Shown here piece after piece: positions 44,526-54,800 of a DNA stretch of 64,000 nucleotides (position 1 is the stretch's first letter; every line of letters begins with the position of its first letter). Source of the stretch: Bacillus sp. J37 (lineage in GTDB: Bacteria > Bacillota > Bacilli > Bacillales > Bacillaceae). Below the pieces are notes generated by a model. It was given only the letters and a program-made list of their open reading frames with translations. It was not told the origin of the DNA and did no database searches. The position numbers and the translations under genes are program-made. The stretch lies in the NCBI RefSeq assembly GCF_000518865.1, contig NZ_JAEK01000019.1, positions 22,313 to 86,312 of the forward strand, written 5' to 3'.

Positions 44526-44954
44526 ATGTCAAATGTTTTATTTACTTCAAGTGTTTCTGCAGTAGGCGGAAGAGAAGGACGTGTTCAATCTAAAGGTGGA
44601 AACCTAAACTTAGAAGTGGCTATGCCGGGTACTCCACGTGCGAAGTCAAATCCGGAAGCAACCAATCCTGAGCAATTATTTGCTGCAGGCTATGCTGCCT
44701 GTTTTGACAGTGCTTTACAAATGATTTCACGTAAACAACGTATTACATTCGAGTCTGAAGTAACGGCTCATGTTAGTTTACTTAAAGATGAAATTGACCA
44801 AGGGTTTAAACTGGGTGTGACACTTCATGTAAAGGGAACGGGGATTGAACAAGCCACTCTTGAAGAACTTGTTCATAAAGCTCACGGCTTTTGTCCTTAT
44901 TCAAAAGCGACGAAAGGGAATATCGATGTTCGTTTAGAATGTGAAGCAATTTAA
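44526..44954 (+). CDS. ohr: Organic hydroperoxide resistance protein (Ohr/OsmC)
   Basis: A 142-residue thiol peroxidase that reduces organic hydroperoxides. Both catalytic Cys are present: AAGYAACFDSALQM and HGFCPYSKATKGN; the early Arg lies in SVSAVGGREGRVQS. ATG 44526 follows GAGGAG by 8 bases; GTG 44517 would overlap it. The usual repressor gene ohrR is not next to it, though an OhrR-like 20-bp palindrome and a strong promoter lie upstream. Confidence 0.93.
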   Translation: MSNVLFTSSVSAVGGREGRVQSKGGNLNLEVAMPGTPRAKSNPEATNPEQLFAAGYAACFDSALQMISRKQRITFESEVTAHVSLLKDEIDQGFKLGVTLHVKGTGIEQATLEELVHKAHGFCPYSKATKGNIDVRLECEAI

Positions 44955-45110
44955 CTTTGTCATTGGTTCTGTAGGAAATAAAATATACAAAATCAAAATC
45001 ATAAAAACCCAATTAAAACAAACTAGAGTTCGAGTCAAATGAGGTTTTCCTTTCAGGAAACCTTTTTTTGTGCTCAAATTTTCTATTGAGTGCTAGTTTA
45101 ATACAAAAAA

Positions 45111-45130
45111 TGCAAAAATCGTACTTTTTA
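45111..45130. promoter_or_regulatory. AraC-type box upstream of GPH transporter gene
   Basis: TGCAAAAATCGTACTTTTTA closely matches the element before uidA (47848-47867). It lies 36 bases upstream of TATAAT (45147-45152), a normal activator position. Confidence 0.55.
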
Positions 45131-45159
45131 TCTCTTGCTAAAAACCTATAATTAGAAAA

Positions 45160-45173
45160 TGAAAACACTTTCA
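45160..45173 (+). promoter_or_regulatory. cre-like site upstream of GPH transporter gene
   Basis: TGAAAACACTTTCA fits the cre consensus except A for G at position 8. It begins 7 bases past the TATAAT element, over the start of transcription. Confidence 0.55.
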
Positions 45174-45220
45174 TATACGCGTAATGAAAGAGTTACTACA
45201 AGAATATGGGGGTCAAAGAT

Positions 45221-46633
45221 ATGGAAGAAGCAAAGCAGGAATACACCCCGCTTCCAAGCGGAGAAAAAAATGAAAAAGCTCCTTTTGGTGTGAAGGATAA
45301 GATTGGCTATTTGCTCGGTGATCTTGGAAATGATTTCTTCTTTATGCTTGTTAGTGCTTTTTTAATGGTTTTTTATACAGACATTTTTCATATTAGTGCA
45401 GCACTTGTAGGAATGTTATTTCTGGTAGCTCGCTTATGGGACGCGGTCGCTGATTTTGCCTGGGGTCGTTTTATTGATACAAGAAAACCAACCGCACAGG
45501 GGAAATTCAGACCATGGATTTTGCGAATGTCATTTCCACTTGTATTAACAGGTGTGCTTATGTTTGTTCAAATTCCCGGTATGTCTGACGGATTTTATCT
45601 GGCATGGGCATTTGTCACCTATATTGTGTGGGGTACGCTTTACAGTACAGTGAACATTCCGTATGGATCAATGGCATCTGTTATTACAGACAATCCGGTT
45701 GAACGGACCACTCTCTCAACGTGGAGAACAATGGGGGCAATGTTGGCTGCCTTGGTTATTAATGTACTTGGTCCACTAGTTGTATTCGTGGATAACGAGA
45801 TCAACGCAGACCGTATGTTGATGGTCGCAGTGTTGTTTGGCATACTTGCTATTACTTGCTACATTGGATGTTATAAGCTGTCAACAGAGCGCCTTGTTGC
45901 ACAGGATCCGAATCAGCAAAAGGGCAGTATGAAAGTAACAATGAAAGGGATGCTTAAGAATAAGCCGCTAATCTGGATTTTAATTGCTTCCCTGATTTTT
46001 ATGGTAAACACAATGCTGATTAATGCAGTAAATGTGTATTTATTTAAGGATTATTTCGGTAATGCCACAGCGTTGAGTATGATTGGACTAGTTCAGACTG
46101 GAGCAGTTTTCATTGCGATTCCACTTGTAAAACCGATGGTTAAGAAACTAGGTAAAAAAGAAACAGCCGCAATCGGAATGGGACTTGCTGCAGTTGTATA
46201 TTTTGTCTTGTACTACTTAAAAGATTTATCTGCAATTGAATTTGTGGCTTTCTCAGCAGTCGGAATGTTTGGTTTTGCTTTTTTTAACCTTGTTATTTGG
46301 GCGTTTGTGACAGACGTCATTGATTATCATGAATATGTAACCGGTTTACGAGAAGATGCAACCGTTTACTCCGTCTATTCTATGGCACGGAAAATTGGTC
46401 AGGCAATCGCAGGCGGTGTAGGAGGCTTTGCTGTTGCAGCGGTCGGGTACGATGCAGCGCGTGCTGCCCAGACACAGGAAGCGTTAAATGGGATTCACTC
46501 ACTCGCCACGCTCGTGCCATCTATCATTTACGGCTTGATTTTCCTTATTCTTGTTTTCTTGTATCCTCTGAATAAACAAAAAACAAATCAGCTGGCAGTT
46601 GATTTGGCTGAAAAACGAAAAGAACAAGGTTAA
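45221..46633 (+). CDS. GPH family glycoside/glucuronide:cation symporter
   Basis: A 470-residue transporter with 12 spans of the glycoside-pentoside-hexuronide family. Typical parts are KIGYLLGDLGNDFFFMLVSA, FGVAR-like LVARLWDAVADFAWGRFIDT, and VTDVIDYHEYVTG late. The E. coli glucuronide carrier UidB belongs here; with uidA in the same locus a beta-glucuronide importer is likely. ATG 45221 follows GGGGGTC by about 7 bases; ATG 45206 overlaps it. Upstream lie an AraC-type box, TATAAT and a cre-like site matching those of uidA. Confidence 0.88.
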   Translation: MEEAKQEYTPLPSGEKNEKAPFGVKDKIGYLLGDLGNDFFFMLVSAFLMVFYTDIFHISAALVGMLFLVARLWDAVADFAWGRFIDTRKPTAQGKFRPWILRMSFPLVLTGVLMFVQIPGMSDGFYLAWAFVTYIVWGTLYSTVNIPYGSMASVITDNPVERTTLSTWRTMGAMLAALVINVLGPLVVFVDNEINADRMLMVAVLFGILAITCYIGCYKLSTERLVAQDPNQQKGSMKVTMKGMLKNKPLIWILIASLIFMVNTMLINAVNVYLFKDYFGNATALSMIGLVQTGAVFIAIPLVKPMVKKLGKKETAAIGMGLAAVVYFVLYYLKDLSAIEFVAFSAVGMFGFAFFNLVIWAFVTDVIDYHEYVTGLREDATVYSVYSMARKIGQAIAGGVGGFAVAAVGYDAARAAQTQEALNGIHSLATLVPSIIYGLIFLILVFLYPLNKQKTNQLAVDLAEKRKEQG

Positions 46634-46635
46634 AC

Positions 46636-46673
46636 AAACAGAGGTGTCCCTTAATGAGGCACCTCTGTTTTTT
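46636..46673. terminator. Bidirectional terminator
   Basis: AAACAGAGGTG (46636-46646) pairs with CACCTCTGTTT (46660-46670), followed by TTT; it serves the transporter gene and the converging AraC gene. Confidence 0.8.
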
Positions 46674-47814
46674 AGTTACCATACGACCGCCATTTCCCTG
46701 GAGGCATGCCGGTGAATTTTTTGAACACACGGATAAAATAAGCAGCGTCTTCAAAACCACATTTACCGGTGATGTGTTCAATAGAAGCATTGTCTTTCTT
46801 CAATAGCCGCTTTGCTTTTTGAATGCGGAGCTGATGGACAAATTGACTCATTGTAGACCCGGTTTCTTTTTTAAATTGGCGTGCAAGATGTGAAGGATGA
46901 ACGCCTAGTTCGTCTGCAAGTTCCACGGCATCAAATGGTTCCGTAAAATGGCTATGAAAATAGCGAACAGCTTCTTTAATCAGCATGGAGTAGCCGTTTA
47001 ATTGATTTTGACGGACAAGGTGACAATATTCAATTCCCATTGTTTCCTGAAGCTTGTTCAGAGAATGAACGCTGTTTATTCTCTCAATAGAGATTGCAAA
47101 TTTTTCAGATAGATAATGCAGCAGTATAGGTGGAACTCCACCGCGTTCCGCTGCCAGCCTGAAGGTCGTATTTAAAATAATTAAGCTGTTTTTAATGGCT
47201 CTGAGCGGTTTATTGGGAAAACGGGACGAAAAGTCAAATAAATTTCCGGTTTTATTATTCAGCATTTCAAGTGACTCAGCATCTCCTGTTTCAATTGCAT
47301 GGATCATATCATTGTTAATCTTATATCGCAGATTAATAATCGAATGGTCAGCTTCTTCTTCACGTGTTTTTGAATCGGAAGAAGGGGACTCTGTTGCTTC
47401 AATTGACGAAATTGGAACGGCTTCCATTTGTTTTAGATGCATGAGCAGACTTGCTGCACTGTGTTGGGCAGCTTGGTTTAAAATTGGCAGGTTTCGTAAT
47501 GTATGTTCATTCAGTGAGCCTGTTTGTTCATGTGGAAGCTGAGTTAAGAAAGGTCCTGCAATAACTGCTGTGTCCGAATCATATGCACATCCCATATAAA
47601 CGATCTGATCGTGATGACAGAAATGACAAATAGTAGGCTGCTGATGGACAACTCCAATAAGAGCATTGAATGCTGCTTTGTTCAGATGATCAGGAATGGA
47701 ATGTGGAGCATGAAGGGTAATCATTGAACCGGAAGCTTCAAAAGCGTATATATTCATATGTGTTAGTTGAAAAAAGGACATAATGGACGAAGATAATTGA
47801 AAAGAATCACCCAT
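46672..47814 (-). CDS. AraC family regulator of glucuronide locus
   Basis: A 380-residue regulator. The N-terminal 270 residues form an unusual sensor region containing a CHFCHH cluster (TICHFCHHDQIVYMG) of the kind seen in PocR-like or YSIRK-type AraC proteins. The C-terminal domain has both helix-turn-helix motifs (AVELADELGVHPSHLARQFK and ITGKCGFEDAAYFIRVFKKF). It lies backwards between the transporter and uidA. The conserved boxes at 45111 and 47848 are its likely targets. RBS CCAGGAGAT precedes the start. Confidence 0.85.
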   Translation of the reverse strand: MGDSFQLSSSIMSFFQLTHMNIYAFEASGSMITLHAPHSIPDHLNKAAFNALIGVVHQQPTICHFCHHDQIVYMGCAYDSDTAVIAGPFLTQLPHEQTGSLNEHTLRNLPILNQAAQHSAASLLMHLKQMEAVPISSIEATESPSSDSKTREEEADHSIINLRYKINNDMIHAIETGDAESLEMLNNKTGNLFDFSSRFPNKPLRAIKNSLIILNTTFRLAAERGGVPPILLHYLSEKFAISIERINSVHSLNKLQETMGIEYCHLVRQNQLNGYSMLIKEAVRYFHSHFTEPFDAVELADELGVHPSHLARQFKKETGSTMSQFVHQLRIQKAKRLLKKDNASIEHITGKCGFEDAAYFIRVFKKFTGMPPGKWRSYGN

Positions 47815-47847
47815 TTTATCATCTCCTGGTTAAAAATGTTCAATAAA

Positions 47848-47867
47848 TGCAAAAATAGTTATTTTTC
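47848..47867. promoter_or_regulatory. AraC-type box upstream of uidA
   Basis: TGCAAAAATAGTTATTTTTC closely matches the box at 45111-45130 and lies 37 bases upstream of TATAAT (47885-47890), next to the divergent regulator gene. Confidence 0.55.
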
Positions 47868-47896
47868 AACTTGATTATACGCCTTATAATATTATC

Positions 47897-47910
47897 TGTA
47901 AACACTTACA
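47897..47910 (+). promoter_or_regulatory. cre-like site upstream of uidA
   Basis: TGTAAACACTTACA fits the cre consensus except A for G at position 8, and begins 6 bases past TATAAT. The AAACACTT core is identical to that at 45160-45173. Confidence 0.55.
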
Positions 47911-47928
47911 AAAGAGAGGTGCACTTAA

Positions 47929-49737
47929 ATGTTATATCCGATTTTAACAGATACACGTACAGTGATTGACTTAAATGGAATCTGGAATTTTAAGCTTGAT
48001 AAAGGGAATGGCTTTGACGAAAATTGGTATTCTAAACCTTTGACAAATACAATGAGCATGTCTGTTCCATCATCTTTCAATGATACAGGACTTACAGCAG
48101 ATATCCGAAACCATGTCGGTTGGGTCTGGTATGAGAGAGAGGTTACTGTTCCCGCTATTTTAACTTCTGAGCGTATTGTACTCCGCTTTGGTTCTGCAAC
48201 ACATAAAGCGAAAGTTTATGTGAATGGAGAACTTGCCGTAGAGCATACAGGTGGTTTTACACCGTTTGAGGCAGAAATTAATCGTTTTTTGCAAAAAGGA
48301 CAAAACCGTCTGACAGTTGCAGTGAATAATATTGTCGATGAATCAACCCTGCCAGTAGGTTTTTACTCAGAAGTAGAAGTTGACGGCATCGGAAAAAGGG
48401 CGAAAAACAATCCAAACTTTGATTTCTTCAACTACGCCGGCATTCATCGCCCGGTAAAAATTTATACAACACCCAAAATCTATGTAAAAGATATTACAGT
48501 TATAACTGAACTTGATGGTACAATTCAGTATAAAGTTGAGGCAGAGGGTGAAGCAGAAGTAAGAGTAAAGGTCCTGGATGAAGACGGTCAGATTGTGGCT
48601 GAAGCAGTTGATTTGGAAGGCTCTGTTACAATTCCGGAGGTTAGACACTGGGAACCGTTAAATGCTTACTTATATACATTGCGTGTGGAACTTTTGCAAA
48701 ATGGTGAAGCCGTAGATATATATGACCAGTCAATTGGAGTTCGTACTGTTGCGGTAAGAGACGGTCAATTTTTAATAAATGAAAAGCCGTTTTACTTTAA
48801 AGGATTTGGTAAGCATGAAGACACACCTATTCATGGACGAGGCTTTAATGAAGCAGCAAATGTGCTCGATTTTAACTTAATAAAATGGATTGGCGCCAAT
48901 TCATTCCGCACTGCTCATTATCCTTATTCAGAAGAAATGATGCGCCTTGCTGACCGAGAAGGAATTGTTGTCATTGATGAAACCCCTGCGGTCGGAGTTC
49001 ATTTAAACTTCGCAGCTACATTGTTCGGTGAAAGAGAAAAGCGTAATACATGGGAACATATTGGCACGAGAGAAGCACATGAACAAGTGATTCGAGAGCT
49101 TGTAGAACGAGATAAAAATCACCCATGTGTTGTTATGTGGTCTGTAGCAAACGAACCGGCTTCAGAAGAAGAAGGTGCACGCGAATATTTTGAACCATTA
49201 GTGAAGCTGACAAAAGAGCTTGATCCGCAAAAGCGTCCGGTAACCATTGTTACACATCAATGGTCGAATCCGGAAACAGACAAAATCGCTGAACTTATTG
49301 ATGTACTCGCACTGAACCGTTATTATGGCTGGTATGTTGATAGCGGGGATTGGGAGATGGTTCGTCAGAATATCCGTAAGGAATTTGACGGCTGGAAAAA
49401 ACGCTGTCCAGGCAAACCGATCATGTTCACTGAATATGGGGCAGACACAGTAGCCGGCATGCATGACGTAGATCCTGTCATGTTCACAGAAGAGTTCCAG
49501 GTGGAATACTATCGTGTAAACCATGAAATCTTTGATGAATATGATGAATTCATTGGTGAACAAGTGTGGAACTTCGCTGACTTTGCAACAAGCCAAGGAA
49601 TTATGCGTGTACAGGGGAATAAAAAGGGCATCTTCACCCGTGACCGTAAACCGAAGGCTGTCGCACATGATATACGTAAGCGTTGGAAAAGTATACCTGA
49701 ATTTGGATATAAAAAAGTTAAAGAACAGCAGATCTAA
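47929..49737 (+). CDS. uidA: Beta-glucuronidase (GH2)
   Basis: A 602-residue cytosolic glycosidase that cleaves beta-D-glucuronides. Domain order is GH2 sugar-binding (1-180), Ig-like (about 185-275), and TIM barrel (about 277-595). The acid/base Glu is in [12 protein letters not shown] and the nucleophile Glu in [13 protein letters not shown]-x-K ([14 protein letters not shown]) at residues near 565 is the motif that recognises the glucuronate carboxylate. GAGAGGTG precedes ATG. It is divergent from the AraC regulator and under the same promoter layout as the transporter gene. Confidence 0.95.
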   Translation: MLYPILTDTRTVIDLNGIWNFKLDKGNGFDENWYSKPLTNTMSMSVPSSFNDTGLTADIRNHVGWVWYEREVTVPAILTSERIVLRFGSATHKAKVYVNGELAVEHTGGFTPFEAEINRFLQKGQNRLTVAVNNIVDESTLPVGFYSEVEVDGIGKRAKNNPNFDFFNYAGIHRPVKIYTTPKIYVKDITVITELDGTIQYKVEAEGEAEVRVKVLDEDGQIVAEAVDLEGSVTIPEVRHWEPLNAYLYTLRVELLQNGEAVDIYDQSIGVRTVAVRDGQFLINEKPFYFKGFGKHEDTPIHGRGFNEAANVLDFNLIKWIGANSFRTAHYPYSEEMMRLADREGIVVIDETPAVGVHLNFAATLFGEREKRNTWEHIGTREAHEQVIRELVERDKNHPCVVMWSVANEPASEEEGAREYFEPLVKLTKELDPQKRPVTIVTHQWSNPETDKIAELIDVLALNRYYGWYVDSGDWEMVRQNIRKEFDGWKKRCPGKPIMFTEYGADTVAGMHDVDPVMFTEEFQVEYYRVNHEIFDEYDEFIGEQVWNFADFATSQGIMRVQGNKKGIFTRDRKPKAVAHDIRKRWKSIPEFGYKKVKEQQI

Positions 49738-49756
49738 TTTTGTGAATTTGAAAGTG

Positions 49757-49787
49757 GCCACACATCTTTGAAAGATTTGTGGCTTTT
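49757..49787 (+). terminator. Terminator of uidA
   Basis: GCCACACATCTTT pairs with AAAGATTTGTGGC, 49757-49783, followed by TTTTA. It also borders the converging VanZ gene. Confidence 0.8.
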
Positions 49788-49795
49788 ATATGCTC

Positions 49796-50362
49796 CTAAG
49801 CTTCCTTAACTAGACTTATCTTATTAACTAAACCCTTTAGCGCAGCTGCCTTCGTTACTCTTTTAAATAATAAGTAACCTACCACAGCACCTAGTGTATT
49901 TGCAATAAGGTCATTAATATCGGAACTTCTACCATTCCCTAGTGTTGCTTTAACGACTGCTTGAATCACTTCAAAAGACAAGCTAATCAATAATCCATGA
50001 TAGGCAACCTTTTTCAATGAATGATATTTTTTATTAAGTAAGGGCAGGTACATGCCAAACGGTACCATCATGATGATATTTAGTAGAAATGTTTTGAGAT
50101 CAATTGTTACTAGTGGAATAAAATTAATAGACATATACCAGGGAGTTAGATTTGCGTATTTTCCTATATTTACATTTATAGGGAAGAAAACTAAATGTAC
50201 CATACATAAAAAATAAAGAAAAAAGGATGTTAAAAGGAGAAATTGCCCCAAGCTGTTTTTATTTCTAAGAAACGTTTCAACCATCATAAACAGTAAGATG
50301 CCAATAAAAATTGGGACAAGGACATACCACGAATGAATTGTAAACATAATTGAATCTTCCAC
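49796..50362 (-). CDS. VanZ family membrane protein
   Basis: A 188-residue protein with five predicted spans. The VanZ core is clear: NIIMMVPFGMYLPLL, HGLLISLSFEVIQAV, and SSDINDLIANTLGAVVGYLL (the Asp-x-x-D-x-x-x-N motif). VanZ homologues affect susceptibility to some glycopeptides, but most members have no known job. The start is GTG 50362, seven bases after GGAGG; the longer ATG frame has no ribosome binding site. It is monocistronic. Confidence 0.85.
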   Translation of the reverse strand: MEDSIMFTIHSWYVLVPIFIGILLFMMVETFLRNKNSLGQFLLLTSFFLYFLCMVHLVFFPINVNIGKYANLTPWYMSINFIPLVTIDLKTFLLNIIMMVPFGMYLPLLNKKYHSLKKVAYHGLLISLSFEVIQAVVKATLGNGRSSDINDLIANTLGAVVGYLLFKRVTKAAALKGLVNKISLVKEA

Positions 50363-50729
50363 TATTTTTCCTCCAAATGTTAATTTTTTAAAATCTATAT
50401 GTGAGCAGAATTTATTACGTTCTGGAATGCTTACAGTATAGTCAATCATTTTTAAGTTTTTATTAAGAAATGTGCAAGGATTTATTAATCTTCTAGTATA
50501 AATTTCTTAAAAAGTATCCATACAACTAGAAGAGATTTTGATGTGCTGGTTCCTTAATACAAAGGAACTCTTATCAGGACGGTCTTATTTGAAGGATTTA
50601 ACGAGAGAGGATAGGGGATCAATGAAATCTGTATTTCCATAGAGTTGATACCAATAAAAATAGACCGTAACTTAGTACATAGTGAACGAGATCACCATGA
50701 CCAGTACAGTCAAACGAAGGCTAGTAAGT

Positions 50730-51581
50730 TTATTTAGTTGAGTAATATTCTGAAATAAAAGATCGATATGAATCAAGAGTTGGATAACCATCGAAATTTG
50801 ATAACATACCATGAATAACTGGTAATCTAGGTTTTTCCTTTCCAATTTCCTCTTTTAATACTTGAAAAGTAATGACTAATTCATCTGACCCTAGTTTTTC
50901 TATTTCTTCTTCAAGATTCTTCAGTACATTTGACATGGATGGATGATCAGAGAATAAAAAATTAGCCAAAATGGATTCTGCTTTATCCTTTGTTAAGAAG
51001 GGTTTGTCTTTATGAATGTCTTTTACGATACTGTCCAGTCTATTATGCAAAAATTCGGTCAGGCTTTTCAAATCAAAATCATGTGTTGAAAATAATAGAA
51101 CACCCATATACGATTTAACTATTCCTTCAAGGATAATGGTAATATCCCATGAGAACGGCTCAACTTCCGGTCCGTAAATCTCAATGATTCTTTTTCGATA
51201 ATGCTGATGTGATTCCATTTGCTTTTCAAATAGAAGCTGTTTAATCGTGTCATTTCTTGGGATAGCCTGCTCTTTAGCTAGCATGACGAGAAGTTCCCGA
51301 TGGGTAATAAAATGTGAATACAGAGCCATTTGTTCCCGGATTAACTTATCACGAGGATTTTGAATGTCTTTTGTTACTTCGGAAAATGCTTTATGAATCA
51401 TATCAAAATGATGTTGTAGTATGGCTAACAATAGATCATCTTTTGATTTAAAGTGTAAGTAAAAAGCACCTTTGGAAATGCCACTTTCTGAAGCAATCTC
51501 TTGTACGGAGGTTGCAGAAAATCCCTTACTTGCAAAAAGTCTCATCCCAACTTCTATAATTTGCATATCTTTCGCTTTCAT
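50730..51581 (-). CDS. TetR family regulator
   Basis: A 283-residue regulator, longer than the usual 190-220 because of an extended C-terminal ligand domain. The N-terminal helix-turn-helix is MRLFASKGFSATSVQEIASE followed by SGISKGAFYLHFKSK. It is divergent from an RND efflux gene; two 14-bp sites of the form TGACTNNNTGGTCA-like lie between them and would let it repress the pump. GGGGGTTA precedes the ATG. This matches the usual TetR-RND control. Confidence 0.9.
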   Translation of the reverse strand: MKAKDMQIIEVGMRLFASKGFSATSVQEIASESGISKGAFYLHFKSKDDLLLAILQHHFDMIHKAFSEVTKDIQNPRDKLIREQMALYSHFITHRELLVMLAKEQAIPRNDTIKQLLFEKQMESHQHYRKRIIEIYGPEVEPFSWDITIILEGIVKSYMGVLLFSTHDFDLKSLTEFLHNRLDSIVKDIHKDKPFLTKDKAESILANFLFSDHPSMSNVLKNLEEEIEKLGSDELVITFQVLKEEIGKEKPRLPVIHGMLSNFDGYPTLDSYRSFISEYYSTK

Positions 51582-51693
51582 AAAAATAACCCCCGGATCC
51601 CAAGTTCGAACTTATATTATAACGAATACGGAATAAATGTGAAACTTTTGTTAATCATAGCCGTAAATAATGACAAATGGCCTAACAAAAAAA

Positions 51694-51723
51694 TTGACGC
51701 ATGACTGGTTGGTCAGTTATATT
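51694..51723 (+). promoter_or_regulatory. Promoter of RND efflux gene
   Basis: TTGACG (51694-51699) and TATATT (51718-51723) with an 18-base spacer. The spacer holds the first TetR-type operator. Confidence 0.65.
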
Positions 51724-51747
51724 AAGTTTATTGTGACTAACTGGTCA
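51702..51747. promoter_or_regulatory. Two TetR-type operators
   Basis: TGACTGGTTGGTCA (51702-51715) and TGACTAACTGGTCA (51734-51747) share the TGAC...GGTCA ends and lie 32 bp apart. The first sits within the promoter spacer, the second just past the start of transcription. Confidence 0.7.
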
Positions 51748-51809
51748 TTAACATTTACATTATATCAGAGTAATCAACCTTAATCAAAAGGAAGAGGAAG
51801 GTGTCATTT

Positions 51810-54800
51810 TTGAAAAGTTTAGTCAACTTCGTCCTGAAAAATAAACTTGCTGTATGGTTATTAACGATTATTATAACTGTTGCAGGTTTATATTCCGGGA
51901 CAAAAATGAAAATGGAAAGTATTCCGGATGTATCCATACCGTATTTAATTGTGATGGGGGTTTATCCAGGGGCAACGGCTGAGCAAGTAATGGATGAAAT
52001 ATCGATGCCAATGGAGCAGAATATAGAGGGCCTTGAAGATGTTGCGGCTGTTTATTCCAATTCTTCAGCAAACGTGGCTCAAGTCCAGATCGAGTATGAA
52101 TATGGCGTAGATATGGATGAGAAAAAACGTGAACTTGAAGCAGCCATTGATAATATTTCATTGCCTGAGGATGCTGAAGAACCAACAATAATGGCTCTTA
52201 GTATGAATATGATGCCAGTTGTTGCGTTATCTATCAGCAGCACAGAGGGTGATATTGTTGACTTATCTACAACCGTTGAAGAAACAATCCTCCCGGAAAT
52301 AGAAAAAATAGATGGAGTTGGATCTACAACGATTACCGGTCAACATCTTGAGGAAGTTCAATTCACTTACGACCATGCAAAAATGGAAGAGTTAGGCTTA
52401 ACTGAGGATACTGTTAAGCAAATGGTCCAAGCAAGTGATATGGCCTTATCTCTAGGCCTGCAGGAATATAAAGAAGGTGAACAAGCTCTTTCTATTGACG
52501 GTGATATTAAAACTGTTGAGCAATTAAAAGAGCTGCTAATTCCTGTTACACCATCAGAGAAAAATCCAAATCCATTTGTAAAACTAGGGGATATTGCAAA
52601 GATAGAAACAGTTGGTAAGGTACAATCAATTTCGCGTACAAATGGGGAAGAAGCCATTTCTGTCCAAATAACAAAAGGACAACAGGCAAACACAGTAGAC
52701 GTTGTGAGCGCTGTGAAAGATTTAATTGCGGAACAAGAAAAGGACATAGATGGTTTAGTTATCGATGTTACGTTAGACCAAGCGGAACCAATTGAAGATT
52801 CCGTTTTCACGATGGTAGAAAAAGCATTATTCGGTGGTTTGTTCGCGATCATCATTATTCTTTTTTTCCTTCGTGATATCAAATCAACGATTATTTCGAT
52901 TATATCAATTCCAGTATCCATCTTTATGGCATTTTTATTGTTAAATTGGCTTGATATAACATTAAACATTATGACATTGGGTGCGATTACGGTTGCGATT
53001 GGCCGGGTTATCGATGACTCGATTGTTGTAGTGGAAAATATATATAGAAGGATGCACCTTGAAGAAGAGAAGCTTCGAGGACGTGCGTTAATCCGTGAAG
53101 CAACAATTGAAATGTTTAAACCAATTCTTTCTTCCACACTTGTAACAGTTGCGGTATTCGCACCACTTATGTTAGTGGGCGGGATGGTTGGTGAATTATT
53201 TAGACCATTTGCTTTAACAATGACATTTGCTCTTGGTGCATCATTGCTTGTTGCAATCACAATTGTGCCGGCGCTCTCTCACTTCTTATTCCGTAAGAAA
53301 TTATACGGAGAGAAAAAAGCATCGAAGCATAAAGAGGTTGGAAGAATTGCAACTTGGTATAAAGGTGTTCTAGAAAAAGTACTAAATCATAAAATCATTA
53401 CATCCTTAATTGCGATCGTATTATTAGTTGGCTCACTTGCGCTGACTCCTCTAATTGGTTTCAGTTTTATGGGGTCTGAGGAAGAAAAAGTAATCTATTT
53501 GACGTATACACCAGCTACAGGTGAACTTGAAGATGAAACGTTAAAAAATCTTGAAGAAGTCGAAAACGAATTAATGAAGCGTGATGATCTGGAGACTGTT
53601 CAATTATCATTTAACAATAGTGATAGTGCAGACGCATCCACGATGATGATGGGTGGAGGAAACGGTGCATTAATGTATCTATTCTTTAATGAAGATACGG
53701 AAAACTTCTCCGATGTAAAAGAAGAAGTTGAAGAGTATGTCTTTAACATTGGCCAATCAGGTGAATGGAAATCCCAGGACATGATGGGCGGAGGAATGGC
53801 AACAAACGAAGTAAGCTATACACTGTATAGTGAAGATTTAGATGATCTAAATAAGGCAGTTAATCAAGTAGAGGGCGCATTAAAAGAGGTAGAAAACCTT
53901 GAAGATGTAGAATCTGATATGGAAAATCCATATGTTGAACATGTGCTGAAAATAGATCACGAGGATATTATGCAATATGGTTTAACAACTGGACAAATCG
54001 TTGGAGCATTATCAGCTACAGGCTCTGAAGAAGTGTTAACAACAGTGGAAAATGACGGAGAAGAAATAGATGTTATCGTTCAACGCGAAGAAAAAATGGA
54101 CGCAACATCAATTGATGAACTACTTGAAACAGAAATCCCTACTGCTACAGGTTCCACAATGCCTTTATCTGAGCTAGTTAAAACAGAAGAGGGGACGACT
54201 TATAACACATTATCCCGTAGTAAAGGGGAATTCTATGCAACTGTTTCTGGTACAGTAACGACTGATGATGTTTCTACGGCAACAACCGAAGCAGATGAGA
54301 AGATTAATGATTTGGATTTACCTAAAGGTGTAGAAACTGGAGTCGCTGGTGTTGCGGCAGACATGCAAGAAACATTTACACAACTAGGTATCGCCATGAT
54401 TGCAGCAATTCTCATTGTTTACTTTATCTTGGTTGTCACATTCGGTGAAGGTTTAGCACCATTCGCGATTCTTTTCTCATTACCATTTGCCGTAATAGGT
54501 TCCTTTGTAGGCCTATGGATCGCCGGTGAAACAATTTCTGTATCGGTTATGATGGGGCTATTGATGTTAATTGGTATCGTTGTGACAAACGCGATTGTCC
54601 TAGTGGACCGTATTATTCATATGGAACGCGATGGAATGTCATTACGTGATGCGATTATTGAAGCAGGAGCTACAAGACTACGCCCAATCTTAATGACAGC
54701 TATTGCTACGATTGGCGCAATGATTCCAATGGTATTTGAGGGTGCAGGATCAGCCCTAATATCAAAAGGATTAGCGATCACAGTAATTGGTGGTCTCACG

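Noticed and set aside
49198..49761. 187-codon open frame antisense to uidA
   Set aside because: Shadow of a clear coding region; Cys/Phe/His-rich product without motifs.
52367..53260. 297-codon open frame antisense to the RND gene
   Set aside because: It lies fully inside the strongly coding RND gene, and its Ser/Thr/Asn-rich product looks like an antisense shadow.
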